Assembly (NCBI GenBank): GCA_963807865.1
Contig: CAWEDK010000016.1
Span: forward strand, 1 to 64,000
DNA: 64,000 nt
Direction: 5' to 3'
Source: VAZQ01 sp963807865
GTDB lineage: Bacteria > Pseudomonadota > Alphaproteobacteria > Rhizobiales > Xanthobacteraceae
Of the stretch, positions 1 through 9,883 are shown piece by piece. A program made the translations under genes and the position numbers. Every line of letters begins with the position of its first letter. Position 1 is the stretch's first letter. The notes beneath the pieces were generated by a model. That model was not told the origin of the DNA, made no database searches, and worked only from the letters and a program-made list of their open reading frames with translations.

Positions 1-104
1 ATGACCCACTTCCGACATCCGCCAACCATTTTGGCGCGATGCACAACGGCTTATTCCCGCCAGTTGATGTGATAAGGTTTTGGTCGCTCGAATTGAGGGA
101 CCTC

Positions 105-1097
105 ATGAGGCGGCGCGAGTTCATTCTTGGCAGCGCGGCTGCGCTAGCCCCACATGCGGCGCGGGCGCAAGTTCCGCTACGAATGCGTCGCATCGGCATC
201 CTCGTTCCAGGCGAGGAAAGGGATCCCGAGTATGAAAGGCGAATCGGTGCCTTTCGCGAGGGGCTTCAACAATTCGGTTGGTCAATCGGCAAAAACATGC
301 AGATTGATTATCGCTGGGCTGCCGGTAATCCCGACCGCATGAACGCCTTTGCAAGCGAACTAATTCAATTCGGCCCCGATGTGATTTTTACGAACGGCAC
401 CGGTCCAACTGCAGCTCTCCAAAGGCAAACACGCTCTGTGCCAATCGTCTTTGCGGTCGTGTCCGATCCGATTGGAGACGGCTTTGTTAGTAATCTTGCG
501 CATCCCGGTGGCAATATTACCGGCTTTAGCACCTTCGATCCGGAAATCGGGGGGAAATGGCTGGGATTGCTCAAAGAGTTCGTGCCTACAACGGCACGTG
601 TCGGCCTCCTATTCAATCCAAAAACCGCTCCGGGTGGCGGGTCGTTTTTCCGCCATCCGTCATTTGAAGCCGCAGCCCGATCTCTCGATATTCAGCCCAC
701 TCAACTGCCAGTTCAGAGTTCGTCGGACATCGACGAGGCGATTGCAAAGATCGCGAGCAACTCCAAAAGCGCGCTCATTGTTACGCCTGACACTTTTACA
801 ACACGCTATCGTGACGTCATCATTGGCGGAGCAAATCGCCATCGCTTACCGGCAATCTACCCATTCCGCGTCTTTGCGGAAGCTGGTGGCCTGATGGTTT
901 ACGGGGTTGAGGTTGTCGACCTGAATCGTCGTGCCGCGTCGTACGTTGATCGCATCCTTAAAGGTGAGCGGGCGGCGGATTTGCCGGTTCAGGCGCCGAC
1001 AAGATTTGAGTTCGTTATCAATCTCAAAATCGCCAAAGGTCTGGGCCTCGACGTGCCGCCGATGCTGCTCGCCCGCGCCGACGAGGTGATCGAATGA
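105..1097 (+). CDS. ABC_sub_bind-family periplasmic substrate-binding protein
   Basis: A 330-residue exported binding protein of the ABC_sub_bind (PF04392) type, presumed to capture a solute in the periplasm for an ABC importer; the ligand is unknown. The N-terminus has a twin-arginine-like leader (MRRREFILGS, then an Ala-rich core ending ARAQ). The family blocks GNITGFS, EAGGLMVYG and the terminal LLARADEVIE are all present, so the gene is full length. I start at 105 because GAGGGA at 95-100 gives a ribosome site; an upstream ATG at 39 lacks one. No permease or ATPase adjoins it. The stop lies only 5 bp from the left inverted repeat of an insertion sequence, beyond which a broken paralogue follows. 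Confidence 0.85.
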   Translation: MRRREFILGSAAALAPHAARAQVPLRMRRIGILVPGEERDPEYERRIGAFREGLQQFGWSIGKNMQIDYRWAAGNPDRMNAFASELIQFGPDVIFTNGTGPTAALQRQTRSVPIVFAVVSDPIGDGFVSNLAHPGGNITGFSTFDPEIGGKWLGLLKEFVPTTARVGLLFNPKTAPGGGSFFRHPSFEAAARSLDIQPTQLPVQSSSDIDEAIAKIASNSKSALIVTPDTFTTRYRDVIIGGANRHRLPAIYPFRVFAEAGGLMVYGVEVVDLNRRAASYVDRILKGERAADLPVQAPTRFEFVINLKIAKGLGLDVPPMLLARADEVIE

Positions 1098-1101
1098 TGG
1101 G

Positions 1102-1114
1102 GTGGATGGCCCCC
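1102..1114 (+). repeat. left subterminal inverted repeat of the IS
   Basis: The 13-bp sequence GTGGATGGCCCCC is the exact reverse complement of 2441-2453. It begins 5 bp after the stop codon of the upstream binding-protein gene. Confidence 0.85.
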
Positions 1115-1177
1115 TTGCGGCATCTAGGTGCCAGACTGCTGGCTGATGGAGAATCAGCAGCAAACAGGGAGCCATCC

Positions 1178-2200
1178 ATGGGCCAGATTACAACGATCGG
1201 ACTAGATTTGGCGAAGCATGTTTTTCAGGTTCACGGGGTGGATGCGGACGGCTCGACCGTTCTGCGCAAGCAGGTTCGGCGGTCACAGCTACTGGCATTC
1301 TTCAGCCGATTGCCTCGCTGCTTAGTGGGTCTGGAGGCATGTGCGACGTCGCACTACTGGGGACGGGAGTTGAGTGCGCTTGGCCATGAGGTGCGGTTGA
1401 TGCCGGCGCAATATGTGAAGGCCTACGTGAAGCGCAACAAGAACGACGCGGCGGATGCGGAAGCGATCTGCGAGGCAGTTCTGCGACCGACGATGCGTTT
1501 CGTTCCGGTCAAGACGGCTAATCAACAAGCCGCTCTGCTGCTGCACCGCGGTCGAGAGCGGCTGGTGCGCGAGCGCACGATGCTGGCGAATGCGTTGCGC
1601 GCGCACCTTGCCGAATTCGGCGTGATCGCACCGCAGGGCTTACGCAATGTTGGCGAGTTGATCGCCATCGTGCGCGATGAGAGCGACGCTCGCCTGCCGG
1701 ATCTGGCACGTCAGGTGCTGCAAGTGCTGGCCACTCAGATTGAGCAGCTCGAGGCGGCGGTTGCGGCGCTGGAGAAGCAGCTGATGGCCTGGCACAAGAG
1801 CAACCCTGTCAGCCAGCGGTTAGCGACCATCCCCGGCATCGGGCCGATTATTGCGACGGCAATCGCCGCGACCGTGGTGGAGCCGATCGCGTTTCGCAGT
1901 GGGCGCGAGTTCGCCGCATGGCTGGGTCTTGTGCCGCGGCAGAATTCGACCGGCGGCAAAACCCGGCTGGGTGGGATATCCAAACGCGGCAACCAATATT
2001 TGCGACGGCTGCTGATCAACGGCGCCAGCGCCAATCTGCTACGCTCGAAGGCGACCAATGCCGATCCCTGGGTGATCGGGCTGCGCCGAAGGCGGCCGAG
2101 CTTGGTCGTGGCGGTGGCGCTGGCGAACAAGACGGCGCGCATCGCCTGGGCGGTGATGCACCGGCAGGAGAATTACCAGCGCATGGCCGCGGCGGCTTAG
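1178..2200 (+). CDS. IS110-family (IS1111 branch) transposase
   Basis: A 340-residue DEDD transposase/recombinase. The N-terminal RuvC-like domain (DEDD_Tnp_IS110) shows the acidic residues: D10 in GLDLAKH, E53 in GLEACAT, and D90/D93 in KNDAADAEA. A coiled linker follows (about 195-215), then the C-terminal Transposase_20 domain with a helix-hairpin-helix stretch (IPGIGPIIATAIAA), AAWLGLVPRQNSTGGK and RLLINGASA, whose Ser is the expected nucleophile. I start at 1178 because AGGGA lies at 1166-1170; an in-frame ATG at 1094 overlaps the upstream gene. The ORF is intact, so the element may be active. IS110 enzymes move circular intermediates and some are guided by an element-encoded bridge RNA. 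Confidence 0.93.
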   Translation: MGQITTIGLDLAKHVFQVHGVDADGSTVLRKQVRRSQLLAFFSRLPRCLVGLEACATSHYWGRELSALGHEVRLMPAQYVKAYVKRNKNDAADAEAICEAVLRPTMRFVPVKTANQQAALLLHRGRERLVRERTMLANALRAHLAEFGVIAPQGLRNVGELIAIVRDESDARLPDLARQVLQVLATQIEQLEAAVAALEKQLMAWHKSNPVSQRLATIPGIGPIIATAIAATVVEPIAFRSGREFAAWLGLVPRQNSTGGKTRLGGISKRGNQYLRRLLINGASANLLRSKATNADPWVIGLRRRRPSLVVAVALANKTARIAWAVMHRQENYQRMAAAA

Positions 2201-2440
2201 GCCGCCCAGGTCACGTGCTGGAGCTTGCGAGAGAGCAATGACGCGTGATGGCACAGTCGGTCGATCCGACGCAACCGAGAGAAACCTGCCGTTTCATCGG
2301 GACTTCGATCCCGTTCGAATGATGAGGACTCGGTTCGCGGACCCCATCAGGGCCAGCAGTCCATCCGGGCTGCGTCAACAGGCCGGACACATGACTGCAA
2401 GCGACTTCTGTGCGGCGCGCGAAATGATCTCTTGCCAGGC
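2201..2440 (+). other. right non-coding end of the IS; candidate guide (bridge) RNA region
   Basis: About 240 bp without a credible gene lies between the transposase stop and the right inverted repeat. It contains self-complementary patches such as GACTTCGATCCCGTTCGAATG and CAGGGCCAGCAG. In IS1111-type elements the non-coding RNA that pairs with target and donor DNA is located on this side. Assignment here is positional inference only; I have not folded it. Confidence 0.35.
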
Positions 2441-2453
2441 GGGGGCCATCCAC
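2441..2453 (-). repeat. right subterminal inverted repeat of the IS
   Basis: GGGGGCCATCCAC, the exact reverse complement of 1102-1114. It ends 2 bp before the ATG of the downstream binding-protein gene, so any native ribosome site of that gene has been displaced by the element. Confidence 0.85.
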
Positions 2454-2455
2454 AC

Positions 2456-3433
2456 ATGAAACGGCGCGAGTTCATCACGCTGATCGGCGGCGCGGCGGCG
2501 GCGTGGCCGGTGGCGGCGCGCGCGCAGCAGCCAGGAAAGTTGCCGACTATCGGAATCCTTGGGTCGGGCACACCCGCGGCCCAGGGCCAATGGTACACGG
2601 GTTTCGTGCGGCGGCTGCGCGAACTCGGCTGGTCCGAGGGGGGAAACGTCAGCATCGAATATCGGTGGGCAGAGGGACTTGACGAACGCTTTGCCGAGAT
2701 CGCGGCCGAGTTCGTCCGGCTCAAAGTCGATATGATCGTCACGTCGGGAAACTCAGCAGTAGTCGCGGCCAAGCAAGCGACATCGGTCATCCCGATCGTC
2801 TTCGCGGTTGCTGGTGACCCGGTTGGCACCGGTCTCGTCGCCAGCCTTGCACGACCCGGCCGCAACGTCACCGGGCTGTCCGGCCAGCAAACCGACACTA
2901 CTGGCAAGCGACTCGAACTGTTGCGGGAGGTACTGCCAAGTCTGCGCCGGCTGGCGGTATTGGCCAACGTCGGCAGTTCCTATGCCGTGCTCGAAATGCG
3001 GGAGGTTGAGGCAATGGCACGCCCGCTCGGCCTCGATCCCGCCATCGTTGAAATCCGGAGTGTCGAGGAAATCGCACCGTCTATAGAGTCGCTCAAAGGC
3101 CGCGTGGAAGCACTCTATGTTGTTACCGAACGCTGGTAAACGTCCAGCGGGTTCGAATCAACTCCGTGGCGCTTGCGCGAAACTGGCAACGATGCACGGT
3201 TTTCGCGACTATGTCGAAGCAGGCGGTCTGATGTCTTATGGAGCAAACTACGCGGACCTTTGGCGGAGAGCCGCTGTTTACGTCGACAAAATTCTACGCG
3301 GCGCGAAGACCGCGAGACATTCCCGTCGAGCAGCCGACCAAGTTCGACCTAGTCATCAATCTGGTAACCGCCAAAGCGCTCGGCGTCACCGTGCCCCACG
3401 CTGCTCGCCCGCGCCGACGAGGTGATCGAATAA
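2456..3433 (+). pseudogene. decayed ABC_sub_bind substrate-binding protein
   Basis: A paralogue of the gene at 105. It starts with the classic leader MKRREFITLIGG followed by an Ala-rich Tat-like signal. The frame is sound to about 3110 (GRNVTGLSGQ, RLAVLANVGSS), then breaks: a stop at 3137-3139 follows LYVVTERW, the family segment MHGFRDYVEAGGLMSYG continues in another frame (3192-3290), DIPVEQPTKFDLVINL in a third (about 3315-3390), and the terminal ARADEVIE in a further one ending at TAA 3431-3433. At least three breaks and loss of the conserved PLV...NRVRIN stretch point to real decay. The insertion sequence ends 2 bp before the ATG, so translation is probably lost too. Confidence 0.75.
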
Positions 3434-3760
3434 GGGCGGCTTTGCTGCGACTGCTCAGGTCCGTTCCTGGCCCGTTTCGACCGTTCGCGGCAGCGCAGCA
3501 ATACGTTCGGAGTTGGAGCAGAAGCAGACATTGAGCACTGGCCCGGCAACGGTTTGCGGCGATCATCTTGCGCTCAGTTGGCCCACACTGAGCAATAACA
3601 TTATCCAGAAAGGACTGGCATTCGGCCGCGATTGGAGCGGTACTGTCGTCAATTCCGGGCGCCAAGGGCGCTCAGAGATCCTGCCCCGCCGGCTTCGATG
3701 GCCGAGGTGGGGCTTCGGTGGTGCGGCGCGACGCCGCCATCAACCGAACGGAGGATCTCA
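3434..3760. other. gene-free stretch before the DUF3489 module
   Basis: About 327 bp without a supportable gene between the decayed binding protein and the DUF3489 gene. I see no clear promoter. A ribosome site GGAGG lies at 3750-3754 for the next gene. Confidence 0.5.
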
Positions 3761-4120
3761 ATGTCAAAGTCTGCGAAGAAGCGACCAGCTGCGTCATCGG
3801 CAGCGCCTGTATCTGCCGCAAAGCCCTCGCAACAGGCCGCTGGCGATCCCAAGAGCAAGAAAGCCGATCCTGGCTCAAAGCAATCTCGCGTCATCGCGAT
3901 GCTGCAATCACCCACGGGGGCAACGATTGCCGCGATGATGAAGGCGACCGGCTGGCAGCAGCACTCGGTGCGCGGCTTCCTTGCCGGCGTGGTGCGCAAG
4001 CGCCTCAAGCTGAAGCTCGGCTCGAAGAAGGTCGACGGCAACCGGGTCTACCAGATCGCGAGCGGAGGCAGCGGCAAGTCCGCGCCTCGCCAGTCCAAGC
4101 GCCGGTCGCGCCTGAGCGCC
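3761..4120 (+). CDS. DUF3489 domain protein of the recombinase module
   Basis: A small basic protein, about 120 residues before it runs in frame into the DUF2924 coding sequence. Residues 1-45 are a Lys/Ala/Ser-rich tail (MSKSAKKRPAA). Residues about 48-100 carry the DUF3489 core, with SRVIAMLQSPTGATI, MMKATGWQQHSVRGFL and LGSKKVDGNRVYQI, a winged-helix-like fold. The start has GGAGG 7 bp upstream. It is commonly found ahead of DUF2924 and a large serine recombinase, so a role as DNA-binding accessory or regulator of that module is inferred. No stop codon separates it from the next reading frame, which may be an indel artefact near 4100. Confidence 0.7.
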
Positions 4121-4610
4121 ATGCCGCGCGTCAAGATCGGTCCGGCACTGCCGGACCGGAAGTCACTCGACGTCGAGATCGCGCGCTTGCGCGATCTCGA
4201 CGTCGGCGAGCTTCGGGCCCGTTGGCACACCGTGTTCGGGCGGCGAGCCGCCCCCTCACCTGCCCCGCCATCTGCTGTTTCGCGTTCTGGCTTACCGGCT
4301 TCAGGCCGATCAGCTGGGTGACCTGGATGCCGAGAGCCAGCGCCTGCTCGACCGCTCGGTGTCTCCCGAGGACGCCGGACAGCGTGCCGTGGAGCTGAGC
4401 CGGCGTACCACAGACCTGAGGCCGGGCACCGTGCTGGGCCGCGAATGGAACGGCCAGATGCACCGGGTCGCGGTGCTGGCCGACGGCTTTGCCTGGAACG
4501 GCAAGACCTATCCGAGCCTGTCGAAGGTCGCCTTCGCGATCACCGGCACCCGCTGGAACGGACCCGAAGTTCTTCGGCCTGCGGGACAAGCCATCGAAAG
4601 GAGCCGCATC

Positions 4611-4614
<4 letters not shown>
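4121..4614 (+). pseudogene. DUF2924 domain protein, frame broken twice
   Basis: Middle gene of the DUF3489-DUF2924-recombinase module, function unknown. It begins MPRVKIGPALPDRKS at 4121. After GELRARWHTVFGRRA the frame moves by +1 near 4245 in a C-run and continues as PHLPRHLLFRVLAYRLQADQLG, then the core PGTVLGREWNGQMH and GKTYPSLSKVAFAITGTRWNGP. A second +1 base near 4563 (an extra C in GGACCCGAAG) moves FFGLRDKPSKGAAS to the frame whose TGA is 4612-4614, overlapping the recombinase ATG at 4611. Both breaks lie in C-runs and each is undone by dropping one base, so an indel error is likely. Confidence 0.65.
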
Positions 4615-6210
<1,596 letters not shown>

Positions 6211-6401
6211 GCCTCCGGCTTGCGTGCACTTCCGCGATGCCCGCGCCAGGAACGGGTTTGCGGGCGCCAGAGACAAAGGCGCCGAAAACGCCTGCCAAAT
6301 CCAATTGCCGCGTCTCCAGAGACCGAACGCCCGCACGAGACCCCGCCAATTGGCGGGCTATTTGACGAATCTCCGGAACACTCGGTTCGCATGGGAGTGC
6401 G

Positions 6402-6477
6402 TGGTGGGCCCGGGAGGACTCGAACCTCCAACCAGACCGTTATGAGCGGTCGGCTCTAACCATTGAGCTACGGGCCC
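6402..6477 (-). tRNA. ileX: tRNA-Ile2 (anticodon CAU, lysidine type)
   Basis: A 76-nt cloverleaf on the minus strand: 7-bp acceptor GGGCCCG/CGGGCCC, discriminator A and encoded CCA at 6402-6404, T-arm GGAGG-TTCGAGT-CCTCC, and anticodon stem GACCG/CGGTC with loop CTCATAA, giving CAU. The body resembles the isoleucine AUA-reading tRNA (AATGGTTAGAGC D-arm) rather than elongator or initiator Met tRNA. C34 would therefore be modified to lysidine by TilS. The identity call rests on this resemblance. Confidence 0.9.
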
Positions 6478-6837
6478 GGCGCAGCGCGTCGTGTCCACGA
6501 TGCGAGGGTGAGGATGCCTCTGCGAGGGCAACGAAACCTCGCCGCCTCGCCGGCACGCGACAGGGCATACAACGCCGCAGTTTGGCCGGCAAATTTGGCA
6601 GGCCAGCAAATTGGCCCGCCGAAGAAGCCGGGCAGGCGCGGAACGGCGAACGACGCTTTGTTCACCCCGCCTTGTGTTCCCCCCACCTGCCTTGTGTTCG
6701 CCGCGAAGTCCGATTCAGCTTGCCCGCTGCGGCAAATCACTCGGGAGACATTGGCTCCCCGCCGTGGCATCGTCGCGCAGGTCCGGCCGCGTTCGCTTGT
6801 GCAAGCGAGGCCAGCTGGATTCGGGACGGGATATTCG
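6478..6837. other. gene-free stretch upstream of the proline-rich protein
   Basis: About 360 bp with no convincing gene. It contains an imperfect direct repeat around 6670-6705 (two copies of GCCTTGTGTTC) and the leader of both the minus-strand tRNA and the plus-strand gene at 6838. No clear sigma-70 promoter is visible. Confidence 0.5.
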
Positions 6838-8100
6838 ATGCTGCCTGGCCTCCGGTTCGTCTTCGGCGCGCTCACGACCATTGCCCTGATGGGCATGTTC
6901 GGCGTCGGCTTGTTCGTCAGCGCGCGGCTGTCGCACCAGGCCAAGATGGGGCCGCTCGAATCCTCGCGCAACCTTGCCTTCACCGACAGCGCCGAATGGA
7001 ATCAGTTCTATGACGCCGGCAGCGTACGGCGGTTCATCGGCCTCGCGCGCCAGGGCGAGGCCCAGGAAATCACTGAGGTTCCGCCAGAACATCGCTCCGC
7101 GGAAGCGATACAAGCCCCGGTGGCTGTTGCGCTCGCGCCAATGGAGCCGCCGCCGCGCCAGGACGGCGGCGCCGAAACGGCTCCCTTAGTCCGGCCCCCT
7201 GCCGATACCGCGGGCCACGATGGCGCATCGGCGGCGGAAACGTCGGCAACCCTAGCGCCCCCTGCCCTGCCCGATCAGGCGCGTGAGCCCCCGGTGACCG
7301 AACGCACCGCCGTCCTCGGCAAAGAGGCAGTTCCCGGCAACAAGCCGGGAACGGCCGAAACGCTCATCGCCCACGTCGCGGCAACATCGGTGCCGGGCGA
7401 GCCATCTTCGGCCAAGGAAAGCGCGCCCGCCGCCACGCACCTTACCGAGGCGATGCCGGACGGTGCCGGCGCGATCATGATCGAGGCAGAAAACGGGTGG
7501 GACCAGGAGCCGTGGGACACGACGCCGCTCGCCGACGGCGGCATGAGCGAAACCGCCGCCGTGACCGAGCGCGCCGTGACCGCACCGGCTTCCCCGGCCG
7601 AATTTGCTCCGCCGCCGCAACCGAAGGCTCAGCCGCCCGACGCGCCGCATCCGGCTGCCGCGCTCGCCAAGGCCGCCGTGCCAGTGCCGGTACCGGCGCC
7701 TGCAGTTCGCGGCACGGTCCGGGTCAAACGCGCGACGCCCGACGACGACGAACCGGAGCGGTCGCGTGCCACGAGCACGCCACGCCCGCGTGCGCCGGCC
7801 TCACGGCCAGCACGCGCGCCGCAAGCGTACGGGCCGCAGGGGAGCGGTGCGCCTCCCTTGCCGCCGCCAGGGCAACCGGTCTTCGGTCCGCACTTTCCCT
7901 ACGCGACGCCGCAGCCGAGCCAGCCGCAGTTCGGCCAGCAGCAGCCTGGCCCGGTCAGTCGGCAAGCCGCGCCACGCACTCGCGCGCCACAGTACAGCGC
8001 GCAGCCGTCCTACGATCCGCGCCAGTTCACTCCGCAGCCTCCCGTCCCGCAAACCGCACCGCGTCAGCCATCATACGGACCGGCTTACGGCTGGCGGTGA
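6838..8100 (+). CDS. single-pass membrane protein with long Pro/Ala-rich tail
   Basis: A 420-residue protein of unknown function. Residues about 7-29 form one hydrophobic helix (ALTTIALMGMFGVGLFV); the following 35 residues look folded (NLAFTDSAEWNQFYDAG). The rest is low complexity: Ala/Pro/Glu-rich to about 300, then Arg/Pro (TPRPRAPASRPARAPQ) and finally Gln/Pro/Tyr repeats ending PSYGPAYGWR. The start at 6838 is the last ATG before the transmembrane helix; the ORF is open further upstream but overlaps the tRNA, so longer versions are unlikely. The layout suggests an envelope-anchored protein with a disordered periplasmic tail. No homologue is recognised. Confidence 0.7.
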   Translation: MLPGLRFVFGALTTIALMGMFGVGLFVSARLSHQAKMGPLESSRNLAFTDSAEWNQFYDAGSVRRFIGLARQGEAQEITEVPPEHRSAEAIQAPVAVALAPMEPPPRQDGGAETAPLVRPPADTAGHDGASAAETSATLAPPALPDQAREPPVTERTAVLGKEAVPGNKPGTAETLIAHVAATSVPGEPSSAKESAPAATHLTEAMPDGAGAIMIEAENGWDQEPWDTTPLADGGMSETAAVTERAVTAPASPAEFAPPPQPKAQPPDAPHPAAALAKAAVPVPVPAPAVRGTVRVKRATPDDDEPERSRATSTPRPRAPASRPARAPQAYGPQGSGAPPLPPPGQPVFGPHFPYATPQPSQPQFGQQQPGPVSRQAAPRTRAPQYSAQPSYDPRQFTPQPPVPQTAPRQPSYGPAYGWR

Positions 8101-8113
8101 CGGCCGGGTGCCG

Positions 8114-9079
8114 CTACAGGCGCAGCAGACGCTTGGCGTTGCCGCTCAAGAGCTTGACCTTGTCCTCGTCGCTCAGCGGAATGGTGTCGATCCAGGCGAC
8201 CGCCGGTGGATTGAGTACGAACGGATAGTCGACCGAGAACATGATGCGGTCGATGCCCATCTCCATCACGCAGCACAGCAGTGCGGGATTGGAGAAATTG
8301 CCGCTCGTGGTGAGCCAGAAGTTCTTGCAGAACACGTCGCGGAAGCCCGCCTGACGCGCCGCGCCCGGCCGCGCCAGCGCCATGTCCACGCGCCAGACCA
8401 GAAACGGCAGCGTCTCGCCGAGATGCCCAAGGATGATCTTCAGCTTCGGATGCTTGTCGAACACGCCGCTGAGCACCATGCGGATCGCGAGCGTCGCGGT
8501 CTCCACCGTGTAGCCCCAGGCGGCGCGCACCACCATCGGGAAGTCCTTGGCATAGTCGTTGTAGTAGGCCTCCATCACCGTCTGCACCGGCAGGCTGGGA
8601 TGCAGATAGATCGGAACGTCCAGCGCCTCGGCTCGCTCGAAGATCGGCCAGAACCGCTGATCGTCGAGAAACACGCCGTTGGCGAGCCCGTGGATCATCG
8701 CGCCCTTGAAGCCGAGCTTGACGCAGCGTTCGAGCTCGTCGGCCGCGGCCTTGGGATCGGACGTCGGCAGCGCCGCGAACGCGGCGAACCGCGTCGGGTG
8801 CGCCTGTACGGCGGCGTGCAGCCGGTCGTTCACCCGCCGGGTCAGCGGCACGGCGTTGTCGCCGGTCAACTTCTGGGCCGACGGCGCGCCATGCGAAAGC
8901 ACCTGCATGTCGATGCCGACCTCGTCCATCTCCTTGATCCGCAACTCGCCGAGATCGTGCAAGCGCTTCGAGGTATCGCCAGGCCGGCCGGCTTCAACAC
9001 CCGTGTAGGTGGCGGCCAGTTCGGCGTCCCAGTAGTGCTCCTCCAACGCGATGATTGGACATTTCGGCTTGGTCATCAT
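8114..9079 (-). CDS. amidohydrolase_2 family protein, resorcylate-decarboxylase-like
   Basis: A 321-residue TIM-barrel metalloenzyme of the amidohydrolase_2 (PF04909) family that includes 2,6-dihydroxybenzoate and ACMS decarboxylases. The N-terminal metal motif is ALEEHYWD (E13-E14-H15). A barrel His sits in YLHPSLP near 163, another in LGHLGE near 223, and the metal-binding Asp in SVDYPF near 284. The EEH form, in place of HxH, is typical of the hydroxybenzoate decarboxylase branch, so non-oxidative decarboxylation of a small phenolic acid is a reasonable guess but not proved. GGGAGGA lies about 10 bp upstream of the tandem ATGs (9079/9076). It stands alone on the minus strand, back to back with the proline-rich gene. 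Confidence 0.85.
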   Translation of the reverse strand: MMTKPKCPIIALEEHYWDAELAATYTGVEAGRPGDTSKRLHDLGELRIKEMDEVGIDMQVLSHGAPSAQKLTGDNAVPLTRRVNDRLHAAVQAHPTRFAAFAALPTSDPKAAADELERCVKLGFKGAMIHGLANGVFLDDQRFWPIFERAEALDVPIYLHPSLPVQTVMEAYYNDYAKDFPMVVRAAWGYTVETATLAIRMVLSGVFDKHPKLKIILGHLGETLPFLVWRVDMALARPGAARQAGFRDVFCKNFWLTTSGNFSNPALLCCVMEMGIDRIMFSVDYPFVLNPPAVAWIDTIPLSDEDKVKLLSGNAKRLLRL

Positions 9080-9331
9080 GACGTGCTTATCCTCCCGGTG
9101 CCCGAGTAAGGCTTCCTAGCAATGGCGCGTTGGACTGTCACGGACGTGATCGCGCGCCCTGTCCTACCCGCGAATTTTGGGCGCAACCCGCCCGTGCCGT
9201 TTGGGTAAACCCAGCGTAAATCCCGAGGCGAGCCGCGCACCCGGCGCAACCCAGCCTTGCCGTCATGGGATTGGCGCGCGGCCGAGTCGCGCCCATCTTT
9301 TGGGTAACTCAACGAACACCGACGCGAACCG

Positions 9332-9484
9332 ATGAGACTCAGCATTTCCCCATTCTCGCACTTGGCCGAAACGCCGTTTGCAGCGCGCGCAAATGCGGTG
9401 TGGCTGAGTGTGCTGTGGGGCGCCCTGTTGGCATGCGCGGTCGGCGCGCTGGTCTACGACGTCAACCGCTGGCTGTCGGACTGA
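9332..9484 (+). CDS. small single-pass membrane protein (50 aa)
   Basis: A short ORF, MRLSISPFSHLAETPF through VYDVNRWLSD. Residues about 22-42 form one hydrophobic helix (VWLSVLWGALLACAVGALV), followed by a short polar tail. Composition is that of a real membrane peptide rather than random GC-rich translation, but the ribosome site is weak and no family is recognised. Confidence 0.4.
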   Translation: MRLSISPFSHLAETPFAARANAVWLSVLWGALLACAVGALVYDVNRWLSD

Positions 9485-9547
9485 CCGAAATCGGACAAGA
9501 CGGGGTTAACGGCGCGTTTAGTCGCGCCGCGGGCCTTCGCACGTCCT

Positions 9548-9703
9548 TCAACTGAAGATCCAGAACGACATCAAGAGCCCGATCGCCAGCGTCGCGCTGG
9601 CGTATTGGCGGCCCGCTCTTGCGGCGAACTGCGCGGTTGGCCTGGCGCCGAGCGACAGGCCGATCAGCATTGCCAACGCAACAAACGGAATGGTGGCCGA
9701 CAT
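9548..9703 (-). CDS. small two-helix membrane protein (51 aa)
   Basis: Begins MSATIPFVALAMLIGLSLG and ends LAIGLLMSFWIFS: two hydrophobic helices joined by a basic loop (RPTAQFAARAGRQYAS). The chosen ATG at 9703 has AAGGCGG 8 bp upstream; a longer in-frame start at 9775 adds a basic, unhydrophobic tail without a ribosome site. Function unknown. It converges with the small ORF at 9332. Confidence 0.5.
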   Translation of the reverse strand: MSATIPFVALAMLIGLSLGARPTAQFAARAGRQYASATLAIGLLMSFWIFS

Positions 9704-9883
9704 GCCCGCCGCCTTTCGCTCTCCCTTCCGTCCCGTCGTTCTTATACCGCGAGACGACGATTTCTCCGCATTCAAACCGCGAGAGTGGTGAATATCGTTC
9801 TCATGCCGCGACAGGGTCCGGCGGGACTCGTATAATGATTCGTCAACACGGATTTCCGCCGCAAGGCGTCAGGGAGGCGAGCC

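Larger units (their letters stand above)
1098..2455 (+). mobile_element. IS110/IS1111-type insertion sequence
   Basis: A complete element of about 1.36 kb carrying one DEDD transposase. Its ends are defined by a perfect 13-bp inverted repeat (GTGGATGGCCCCC at 1102-1114 and its complement at 2441-2453), which is subterminal as in the IS1111 branch. It sits exactly between the stop of one ABC_sub_bind gene and the ATG (2456) of a second. The left non-coding end is short (about 75 bp) and the right one long (about 240 bp), again IS1111-like. Exact termini and target duplication cannot be fixed from one copy; this group usually makes none. Confidence 0.85.

Noticed and set aside
6402..6477. Calling the CAU tRNA as tRNA-Met
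   Set aside because: The D-arm and anticodon stem match the isoleucine AUA-reading tRNA; initiator and elongator Met features are absent.
7604..9109. 501-residue plus-strand frame crossing the end of the proline-rich gene and the amidohydrolase
   Set aside because: Overlaps two better supported genes and has a shadow-like composition.
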